Positions 27,841-34,476 of a stretch of DNA of 64,000 nt are shown here, in pieces. Positions within the stretch are counted from its first letter, which is position 1. Every line of letters begins with the position of its first letter. A program made the translations under genes and the position numbers. Source of the stretch: JAICND01 sp040905905. Its GTDB lineage: Bacteria > Actinomycetota > Acidimicrobiia > Spongiisociales > ZC4RG35. The notes beneath the pieces were generated by a model. That model did no database searches. It worked only from the letters and a program-made list of their open reading frames with translations, and was not told the DNA's origin. The DNA lies in contig JBBDQN010000027.1 of the NCBI GenBank assembly GCA_040905905.1, forward strand, positions 1 through 64,000, given 5' to 3'.

Positions 27841-29091
27841 TTACGGGGGTTGGCCGCTGGTGGTGTATTGGTGGCCGAGGGGGCTGGTCCAGTGGTGGTC
27901 GCCGCCGGGGAGGGGTTGGTGTTTCCATCCGGTTTGGTGGCGGATCCGATGATCATGCCGGCAGAGGGGGACGAGCTGATCGACGGTGGTGGGTCCGCCT
28001 TGGGCCCAGGGGATGCGATGGTCGAGGTCACAGGCGGGGGCGGGCATCCGACATCCAGGGAAGACACAGGTGGGGTTACGGGTCTCGACTGACCGGCGTT
28101 GACCGACAGACGGCCGCCGACGGGTGATGCCGTTGTCGATCGGGAGGCCAGTGACGGGGTCGGTGAGGGTCCACCGCCATTCCGACCGCTGTTGCCGTTC
28201 GGTGACCTGGCGGGCATTGTCGGCGATAACCGGTCCGAACCCGGCCAATTCCCCAGGTGCCTCGGCCAGACCGGCCAGGGTTTGCAGGTCGACATGGAGA
28301 TCGACCACCCCCCGCCGGGCGTTGTGTCCCGTTTGGGTGCCTTCGAGAAGGTCCAGGAAGACGTCGGCGCGGAGTTGATCCAAAGTCCGGGTCTCGTCTC
28401 CGGTTTTCAAACTGCAGGCGAGGAGACCGATTCGTCCCAGGATCGCTTCCACCCGATCGGGTGGCAGATCCAACCCGAGGAGGTTGGCGGTCCCCTCGAC
28501 GGTGGGTTCCATGATGACCCGCCGCTCATCGTGAGCATGCCGATACCTCGAGACCGCCTGGTCAGGGTCGGCTTCGACACAGAGACGACGTAACACCGCG
28601 GCGATCTGGCCGGTAGTCAACCGACAAACCCGACCGATGATCCGTCCGATGACCTCCCGGGCCGTCTCGGCAGGCAGGTGGGAGGTCCCCGAGACCAGAA
28701 CCCGGGCCCGTCGCAGATCGATCAACCCAGCCGAAAGCGCTTCCCACACCGCTGGCACCCGGAAAACCAGCTCGATGGCGAAACCAAGCTCAAAGTCGGC
28801 CGCCCGACGGGTCAGGGACAAAGCAGCCCGGATCTCAGCCGCAGACGCCTCAGACGCCAGTTCCACGTCGAAGTCCATCTCATCCATCGCACCAGAGATC
28901 GAAGCCATCGCCTCATAAACCCGGGCCTGATGATGAGAAGCCATCCGCTGATGGGCCTGCAACACCATCACCCGATCAAACCCCGACAACACCGACAAAT
29001 CGACAGACGCCAGCAGCTCCCCCAGCTCAGGGCCCGGTGCCATCCCCGCCAAACCTGGTGGCAACAACCCCGACTCCACAACATCGAACAT
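27841..29091 (-). CDS. 13E12 repeat / DUF222 family HNH endonuclease
   Basis: 416 residues. Residues 30-300 are the helical DUF222 domain (MVLQAHQRMASHHQARVYEA, DLRRARVLV, LTTGQIAAVLRRL). Residues 335-400 form the HNH domain with zinc-type cysteines in TCVFPGC and LVPLCRH and the catalytic DLDHRIPW; the middle Asn position reads VDQL, so this is an H-Q-H variant. The ATG at 29091 is chosen because TACGGT lies 7 nt upstream (leaderless) and the protein begins as in relatives; a TTG at 29127 is the alternative. An SOS box covers the start. Members are abundant in actinobacteria, and some are LexA-regulated in Mycobacterium tuberculosis. Confidence 0.9.
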   Translation of the reverse strand: MFDVVESGLLPPGLAGMAPGPELGELLASVDLSVLSGFDRVMVLQAHQRMASHHQARVYEAMASISGAMDEMDFDVELASEASAAEIRAALSLTRRAADFELGFAIELVFRVPAVWEALSAGLIDLRRARVLVSGTSHLPAETAREVIGRIIGRVCRLTTGQIAAVLRRLCVEADPDQAVSRYRHAHDERRVIMEPTVEGTANLLGLDLPPDRVEAILGRIGLLACSLKTGDETRTLDQLRADVFLDLLEGTQTGHNARRGVVDLHVDLQTLAGLAEAPGELAGFGPVIADNARQVTERQQRSEWRWTLTDPVTGLPIDNGITRRRPSVGQRRSVETRNPTCVFPGCRMPAPACDLDHRIPWAQGGPTTVDQLVPLCRHDHRIRHQTGWKHQPLPGGDHHWTSPLGHQYTTSGQPP

Positions 29092-29099
29092 ACGTACGA
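29084..29099. promoter_or_regulatory. Probable LexA/SOS box at start of HNH gene
   Basis: TCGAACATACGTACGA matches the mycobacterial SOS palindrome TCGAAC-N4-GTTCGA at all defined positions but one (A for T in the right half). It covers the predicted transcription start and the ATG at 29091, where LexA would block initiation. Confidence 0.65.
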
Positions 29100-29104
29100 C
29101 CGTA
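29099..29104 (-). promoter_or_regulatory. Probable -10 box (TACGGT) of HNH gene
   Basis: TACGGT on the minus strand is 7 nt upstream of the ATG at 29091. It abuts the SOS box, so LexA binding and polymerase binding would compete. Confidence 0.45.
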
Positions 29105-29244
29105 TCGGAACCAACCAACCACTTCAATACCCTTGTCCAAGTTTTTTCCTAGCTAACGCCCTCTCCAGTCTTCTCCGGGATTTCGACCTTCGATCTAGTT
29201 CCTTACGTCAATTGACTCACCGAGAGTGAACGAGGTCGAGTCCT

Positions 29245-30276
29245 GTGACGTCACAATCCGCGATGAAGAGGGCAGCACTCTTGGTTGCTCTGATGCTCGC
29301 CGCATGTTTCGGATCGGAGTCGACTGACACGCCACCCGAGTCGCTCGACGAGGACACCGGCAGTTTCGTCTATCTGACTACTGATCACTCGCTCACAATC
29401 GTCGATGTTGATCGACAACGGGTCACCGTCAACCCTTTGCAGGAACTTGCATCTGGGGATCCTCAATACCGATTGGTTAGAAGAGGTGATGTTCTTGCCG
29501 CCTATGGCCAGACGAGCATCGGCCCGGCGGTCTTTGTGATCGACCCGGATCGCCCCGAGCAGCCAACGCTGCTTGACGAAGCCTGGTTTTTCGTTCCGTC
29601 GACTCATGAGGAAAGGGTCTGGCTTGCGATCCTCGACGACGCGAGTCCTGACACGGTTCGCGCCCTGGCGGCGGTGAGAGAAGTCACGCTGGACGGCACC
29701 GCCACGATCGCGGACGTCCGTCCTCCCGACGGAAGCTGGCCCGTCGGAGCCGTCGCTGATGGACTCATGTTCCAGAGCGACACTGATCTCGCGCTGTGGG
29801 ATCCTGTTTCCAGAAGCTTGGTCGACTCCTTTCCAGGTCCGTTCCCGGTGGCAACCTGGAACAATCGGCTTGTCACCTGTGCAGCCTGTGACGAAGTCCA
29901 CCTAATCGATCTCGATACGGGGCAAAGTCGCACTATCGACATTCCAGAAGATGTCGGCGCCGTTGACGGATACGGAGGAGCCTTCTCGCCGGACGGTCGA
30001 TACGTCGCCGTCCCCGCTGCCAGGCTCAATGATGGCGTCACCTCCAACAGCCCTGTCGGAGTCGTAATCATCGACTTCGACCTTGCAACCACCACGTTCG
30101 TCCCAGGCACTCGACAATCGAGCTGGGACTACCCGCGCGTGGCATGGAACTCAGACGGCGAGTGGCTCTTCTTTAGTAATGGCGACCAGCTCCTCGCCTA
30201 TCGACCCGGCGACGACTCTGCCCGCACCGTGGCAGTCGAGCTTGACGGCCCCTATTACGGCTTGGCTGCTCGCTGA
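29245..30276 (+). CDS. Lipoprotein, probable beta-propeller
   Basis: 343 residues. The signal peptide runs to the lipobox LMLAAC (Cys21). The mature part is beta-rich with propeller-like repeats (FVYLTTDHSLTIVDVDRQRV, HLIDLDTGQSRTID, FSPDGRYVAVPA, WNSDGEWLFFSNGD). The GTG at 29245 has GAGG about 9 nt upstream; an ATG at 29263 is an equally good start for the signal peptide. It resembles in style, but not closely in sequence, the lipoprotein at 22460. It stands alone, divergent from the HNH gene. Binding role unknown. Confidence 0.75.
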   Translation: MTSQSAMKRAALLVALMLAACFGSESTDTPPESLDEDTGSFVYLTTDHSLTIVDVDRQRVTVNPLQELASGDPQYRLVRRGDVLAAYGQTSIGPAVFVIDPDRPEQPTLLDEAWFFVPSTHEERVWLAILDDASPDTVRALAAVREVTLDGTATIADVRPPDGSWPVGAVADGLMFQSDTDLALWDPVSRSLVDSFPGPFPVATWNNRLVTCAACDEVHLIDLDTGQSRTIDIPEDVGAVDGYGGAFSPDGRYVAVPAARLNDGVTSNSPVGVVIIDFDLATTTFVPGTRQSSWDYPRVAWNSDGEWLFFSNGDQLLAYRPGDDSARTVAVELDGPYYGLAAR

Positions 30277-30293
30277 CATCCGAGTCTGTGGGC

Positions 30294-31127
30294 TCAAACA
30301 GTTCCGCGCATTGTCAGTAGAGCCTGGGCGATGGTCCAGTGATGTCCTTCCGGATCCTCCACGATGTAGGCGCGGTAGCCGTACTGTTGGATGCCCTGGA
30401 CCACTTTGGCGCCTGCCGAGACTGCGTTGGCATAGTGGGCGTCGAGGTCGTCGACGAAGATCATCGGGACATGAGTACGAGCTGGTGAGGCATTGTCCTT
30501 AGAGTCTGCACTCATCGCTACCAGCAGCCCGCCGCCAACGCGGAACTCGATCCAGAGTTCTTCACCAATGTCTTCAGGTGGGATCGGGAGGCTTGCCTCC
30601 AGTCCGATGACGGTGTTTAGCCAACGAGCCGCGGTAGCGGGCCGGGCATACGCCACGGTTAATGCGAGCCGACTGAGCGACGAGCGAGTCGCACTCTGGC
30701 GATCTCGGCGGGCAATCCAGGCGCTGAACCAATATGGCGCCACTCGCACCCATGAGGACCCGCCCTGGTCCTCGCCACCCTCGGGCACATGTGCCTCAAC
30801 CACCACTCTCGTACCACTCTCTACGGCTACGAAGCGCACAGTGATTTCGACGTCGTCGACAGTACTCTGCCAGGCGAGCAGTTCGCCTGGCTCCCACACG
30901 GTGATGCGGCCGAGCTCCAATCCATCGCCTGTGTCCTCGTCGTAAACTTCCATCAGCCGGCCACCAATACCGGACTCGCACCGCATTGCGACGGCCTTGG
31001 CCGAGTCGTAGAAGTTGATCGGGCCCGCGACCCACCATCGATCCATCTCCTCGCTGAAGACTCTGAAGGCGGTTAGAGGATCGACCTCAACTTCGACCTG
31101 TGCCGTCGTTGTTCGTTCATCAATCAT
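30294..31127 (-). CDS. AHSA1/START domain fused to a VOC (glyoxalase-like) domain
   Basis: 277 residues. Residues 1-140 form an activator-of-Hsp90-homology/START domain (AQVEVEVDPLTAFRVFSEEMDRWW, GRITVWEPGELLAW). Residues 165-275 form a VOC domain (VPMIFVDDLDAHYANAVSAGAKVV, VEDPEGHHWTIAQ). Both domains occur separately as small-molecule binding or resistance proteins. The ATG at 31127 overlaps the ArsR stop by ATGA, so regulator and effector are co-expressed. The ArsR-AHSA1 pairing is widespread; the fused VOC adds a possible thiol or metal-dependent reaction. The substrate is unknown. Confidence 0.85.
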   Translation of the reverse strand: MIDERTTTAQVEVEVDPLTAFRVFSEEMDRWWVAGPINFYDSAKAVAMRCESGIGGRLMEVYDEDTGDGLELGRITVWEPGELLAWQSTVDDVEITVRFVAVESGTRVVVEAHVPEGGEDQGGSSWVRVAPYWFSAWIARRDRQSATRSSLSRLALTVAYARPATAARWLNTVIGLEASLPIPPEDIGEELWIEFRVGGGLLVAMSADSKDNASPARTHVPMIFVDDLDAHYANAVSAGAKVVQGIQQYGYRAYIVEDPEGHHWTIAQALLTMRGTV

Positions 31128-31480
31128 GGTCGGTGCTCCGTTTCGACATGAGCTTTGAATGACTCGAGCTGGCGGGTCCATTTGACCTGAAGCTCGTCAA
31201 GCCAGACTCGTAAAGCTGTCATCGGTTCAGGGCGCAATCGAAAAGCTCGGAGCCGGGCATCGTCGGCGCGCCGCTCGGCCGACACCAAACCTGCCTCCAA
31301 GAGGATGCGCAGTTGTCGGCTCATGGCCGATGGCGAAACGCCTGACGCCTTGGCGAGTTCGCCAGCGAGCCGCGGTCCATCGCCCAGTAGTTGCACGACC
31401 TGTCGTCGAATTGGATCTACGAGAGCCTCAAATACCAGAGCGACATCGATGTCATCGAGCGAGCTAGATCCTGTTGTCAT
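31124..31480 (-). CDS. ArsR-family winged-helix transcriptional regulator
   Basis: 118 residues. The winged-helix core is FEALVDPIRRQVVQLLGDG, LAGELAKASGVSPSAMSRQLRILLEAGLV (recognition helix) and ERRADDARLRAFRL (wing). No CVC-type metal-binding motif is seen, so it probably senses an organic ligand or acts with its AHSA1-VOC partner. It is the first gene of a two-gene operon and sits under a promoter whose start point falls at the ATG; autoregulation is likely by family habit. Confidence 0.9.
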   Translation of the reverse strand: MTTGSSSLDDIDVALVFEALVDPIRRQVVQLLGDGPRLAGELAKASGVSPSAMSRQLRILLEAGLVSAERRADDARLRAFRLRPEPMTALRVWLDELQVKWTRQLESFKAHVETEHRP

Positions 31481-31488
31481 TCGGAATA

Positions 31489-31518
31489 GTTAGCCAGTAT
31501 GTTAATTATTTGTCAACC
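31489..31518 (-). promoter_or_regulatory. Sigma70-like promoter of the arsR-type operon
   Basis: On the minus strand TTGACA (31518-31513) and TAACTA (31494-31489) are separated by 18 bp. Transcription would begin within a few bases of the ATG at 31480, giving a leaderless or near-leaderless mRNA. The AT-rich spacer is unusual for this genome. Confidence 0.55.
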
Positions 31519-31564
31519 GGTGAAACGATCACTCGGCCTCTAGCTTTATAGGAACCTGGTTCGG

Positions 31565-32018
31565 ATGCGCAGAACGATAAGAGGTGAGCAGCGTGTCGTT
31601 CTTATTGCGGTCATGACTCTGACGGTGGGTTGTGCTGGAGGTGCGTTGGTGGATGTCCCCGACTCCCACCCGGCGGCCGAGTTGGTAGCGGGAGGTGCTG
31701 CCGACACCCAGGGTTTCGCTAAGGAGGCTTTGGCGTTGGATCTTGCCTTTTCTCTGTGGTGCCGGAGGTGGGCCTCGCCCGTGGCAGCTGTGCCTCGTAC
31801 ACAGCGACGGAATCACAGCCCTCGTCACGTTCGGGAACACCGAAGGGATTGTCGCTCGGGTCACTGGGACCGGCCTCGGTAGAGGTGTCCCAGTCCGGCT
31901 CGACTCCCGGAGGATTCTCGGCATCCGCCGAGAGGGCGGTGCGATTTCGGTGTCTATCGAGACGGGTGGCCGTGTCGTTGGCAGCCTTGGAGGTGACTCA
32001 TTCCCGCCAGATCGATAG
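31565..32018 (+). pseudogene. Frameshifted small lipoprotein gene
   Basis: From the ATG at 31565 one frame gives a signal peptide with lipobox (VVLIAVMTLTVGCAGG) and about 60 plausible residues to near 31755. It then becomes arginine-rich nonsense and stops at 31882. The +1 frame takes over with protein-like sequence (LVHSDGITALVTFGNTEGIV, SVSIETGGRVVGSLGG) and stops at 32018. A single-base change near 31755-31775 would restore a protein of about 150 residues. It could be a real mutation or a sequencing error. No family recognised. Confidence 0.45.
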
Positions 32019-32075
32019 CTGAAGCATGGCCAAGCACGCAAATCAGATTTCGGGTATGTGCGATGATCTTTATGC

Positions 32076-32651
32076 ATGAGTGTTGGGACCTCACGAGCCG
32101 AGATGAGGCCGAGCCTTGGAGGGGCAGCTTGGCGGTGGCCGAGGGAGATTGCGGCTTCGAGCGATAGAGGATCGAACCGTACGATCCTGGCTTTGGTTCT
32201 CGCCTGGGGACTCGCAATGTCAGGCTGCGCGACAGGCCTACAGCGCAACGTGACAGGCCTACAACCGAACGTCGAGACGCAGGCGCTCTATTGGGATGAC
32301 GGCACCCCTGCCGCGAGCGAGGCGTACGCTTTGGCGTTGACGAACGCCGCCTGCGACTCAGATTTGCTCACCTGGTATCTCAGCATCGGCTGGCCGATCA
32401 GCCGAGACCCTGTTCCCGGGCAGTACCACGAAATCGTATTTGTCCAAGACACGTTGGGGCTTTGGAGTAACGCAAGCGTGGGAGAGTGGAAAGCGCTGGA
32501 ACGCCTCCCCGACAACGCGCAGCAAACACCGCTGATGACCCTTGAGGGCCACGCAGTCTGGATAAGTCCAGAGGACCCCCCTTCGTCTATCTATCTGCCT
32601 ACGAACGAAGGGGTTGAGTCGTGGCCGCGTCTCGATGGTGCTTGCGCTTGA
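32076..32651 (+). CDS. Small putative lipoprotein
   Basis: 191 residues from the ATG at 32076, or 182 from the ATG at 32103. A hydrophobic segment leads to a lipobox-like LAMSGC at about residue 50, long for a signal peptide, so a later start is possible. A short repeat follows (TGLQRNV / TGLQPNV, encoded by a near-duplicated 19-bp stretch). The mature part contains two or three cysteines and aromatic residues (WYLSIGWPISRDP). I do not recognise a family. It follows the frameshifted lipoprotein on the same strand. Confidence 0.5.
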   Translation: MSVGTSRAEMRPSLGGAAWRWPREIAASSDRGSNRTILALVLAWGLAMSGCATGLQRNVTGLQPNVETQALYWDDGTPAASEAYALALTNAACDSDLLTWYLSIGWPISRDPVPGQYHEIVFVQDTLGLWSNASVGEWKALERLPDNAQQTPLMTLEGHAVWISPEDPPSSIYLPTNEGVESWPRLDGACA

Positions 32652-32775
32652 GTCGTTAGGCCAGCTCTCGACCGGGCTGCCCTGATTCGCCAGATCACGC
32701 ATGCGGAAGGGGTAGCCTCCTCAGGTTTTGTCGGCACCATGCCGCCCTTGTGTCGAGGCGATCGGGTAAAAGCGA

Positions 32776-33054
32776 CTAATGAAGCATGGTTTCGGATAGG
32801 GAAGGATTCGAAGGCAATGCCTGTTTGAAACCCGTCTCCACAAATCCGGCCCGTTCGTAAAGCCGACGCGGGGCAAGGTTGTCCTCGACCACCCAAAGGC
32901 GTACCTGCTCAGTCCCTCCATCGATGATCCACTGGACAACCGCCTCGACCAGCTGCGAGCCAATGCCCGCCGACTGGGACTCTGGCGCGACCCACATCCC
33001 ATAGAGTTCGCGAGTGAGCGGTTCGCCATCAGGCGTATCACCGGCGCTCTCGGC
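32776..33054 (-). pseudogene. 5'-truncated GNAT acetyltransferase
   Basis: The open frame directly after the cyclase stop codon reads LYGMWVAPESQSAGIGSQLV (the GNAT acetyl-CoA loop, Q/R-x-x-G-x-G/A type), then LWVVEDNLAPRRLYERAGFV, and ends at 32776. This is the C-terminal half of a GNAT domain; the first two or three strands and the first helices are missing. The only canonical start is the ATG at 32997, inside the acetyl-CoA site. The cyclase gene occupies the same frame immediately upstream, so a rearrangement seems to have joined them. Confidence 0.65.
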
Positions 33055-34371
33055 TCAGCCGAGCGCGTAGACCTCCCATTGCTCAGGTACGCCCTTGAGA
33101 GCATGAACCCCTCGAGCCGTGAACTGGAAGCCAGCACCCGCGACGAGGTCTTTGACAGTCCGGGATACGAGCACCTCGTGGGGAGCGGCTAGGGCGGCGA
33201 TCCGGGCCCCGATGTGAACGGCGAGTCCTGCCACGTCCGAGTCAACGATCTCTATTTCACCGGTATGGAGTCCGCAGCGAACCTCTATCCCGAGCGGCCG
33301 CACGACATCGGAGATTGCCATCGCGCATCGGATCGCCCGAGCAGGTCCATCGAACGTCGCCAGGAATCCGTCCCCCGCGGTTTTGACTTCTCTTCCTCGC
33401 CACCTTCCCAGCTCGACCCTGATGGCGGCGTTATGACGTTCGAGAAGGTTACGCCAGGCTTGATCACCGAGAGCCGCGGCCATCTGAGTGGACCCGACCA
33501 TATCGGTGAAGAGCACCGTGGCCAGCACACGTTCGGGATCGGCGGCCGTTCGGTGTCCGGTGACGAACTCCTCGATTTCCTGAAGGAGCGGCTCAGAGTC
33601 GCCGGCCCAGAAGAAGTGGTCCGCCCCCGGCAACTCCACCAATTTCGCCGCAGGAATCTTGGAAGCGATATAGCGGCCCTCTTCGATATTGACGTCTTGG
33701 TCTTCTAAGCGATACAGCAGGAGGGTGGGGACCCGGATCAAAGGCAGCACAGCTGTTACATCGATATGAGAGTTCATCCTGAGCAGTGCGGCCGCGGCCC
33801 GTGGGCTGGCGGAGAGCCGCATATATCGCTGCAGCCATGCTCGGAAGGCAGGGTCTCCTGCCCGACTAGGCGCGTTGTACTCGATCGGGCCGGGGTCACC
33901 CCACGACCGCTCGGTCTCTTCAATCTCAGCAAGACGCTCCTCCCACGTCGGGGCCCAGGGATATTCGGGAGAGCGAATTCTCTTGGCGTAACTGCCGGTC
34001 AGGATGAGACCATCGGTCCGATCTGGGTGGGTCGCAGCGAAGAGAATGCACATGTTCCCGCCCTCGGAGTGGCCGAAGAGTGTGGCCCGCTCCGAACCTG
34101 TCGCATCCATGACCGTCCGCAGGTCGTCCATACGCACCTCGAGAGTCGGCAGATCGTCGACCGCAACCGCGTCGGACAACCCCGTACCCCGTTTGTCGAA
34201 GGTGATCAGCCGGGCAAAGGAGGCAAGCCTGCGGAGGAAGCGAGCCAATCCCGGGTCCTCCCACATCACGTCGATATTGGATACCCAGCCAGGGACATAG
34301 ACGAGATCACGCTGCCCGGCGCCAGTCACCTGGTAGGCGATATTGACGTCACCACTCCTGGCGTAATTCAC
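33055..34371 (-). CDS. Alpha/beta-hydrolase fused to class III adenylate/guanylate cyclase domain
   Basis: 438 residues. Residues 1-265 form an alpha/beta hydrolase (YVPGWVSNIDVMWEDPGLARF, ITFDKRGTGLSD, nucleophile LFGHSEGGN, C-terminal PGADHFFW His). Residues 280-435 form a class III cyclase domain: VLFTDMVGST (first metal Asp), REVKTAGDGFLATF (substrate Lys and second Asp) and GLAVHIGARIA (His at the usual Asn position, Arg kept). It likely makes cAMP or cGMP, with the hydrolase as sensor or second activity. The GTG at 34371 is preferred since NYARSGDVNIAYQV matches the family N-terminus; 34476 is possible. It is divergent from another cyclase. Confidence 0.85.
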   Translation of the reverse strand: MNYARSGDVNIAYQVTGAGQRDLVYVPGWVSNIDVMWEDPGLARFLRRLASFARLITFDKRGTGLSDAVAVDDLPTLEVRMDDLRTVMDATGSERATLFGHSEGGNMCILFAATHPDRTDGLILTGSYAKRIRSPEYPWAPTWEERLAEIEETERSWGDPGPIEYNAPSRAGDPAFRAWLQRYMRLSASPRAAAALLRMNSHIDVTAVLPLIRVPTLLLYRLEDQDVNIEEGRYIASKIPAAKLVELPGADHFFWAGDSEPLLQEIEEFVTGHRTAADPERVLATVLFTDMVGSTQMAAALGDQAWRNLLERHNAAIRVELGRWRGREVKTAGDGFLATFDGPARAIRCAMAISDVVRPLGIEVRCGLHTGEIEIVDSDVAGLAVHIGARIAALAAPHEVLVSRTVKDLVAGAGFQFTARGVHALKGVPEQWEVYALG

Positions 34372-34476
34372 TAGAGGCAATCCGACACCATTGTATGAAC
34401 AGCGGAAGGTCGGATAACCAGCGTTTTCAGTTCTGAACCCCTCACTAGGCTGGAGTTTCCTCCGGGAAGGACCCAC
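34372..34476. promoter_or_regulatory. Shared divergent upstream region of two cyclase genes
   Basis: 105 bp separate the preferred GTG (34371, minus) and the ATG (34477, plus) of the two cyclases. It must hold both promoters. GGAGTTTCCTCCGGGAAGGA just before 34477 contains the plus-strand ribosome-binding GAAGG and a small GGAG/CTCC inverted element. I see no convincing -35/-10 pair. Confidence 0.4.

Noticed and set aside
31529..32248. 239-codon minus-strand open frame
   Set aside because: Rich in Arg, Pro and Ser, no domain or ribosome-binding site; the plus strand shows a lipoprotein signal peptide.
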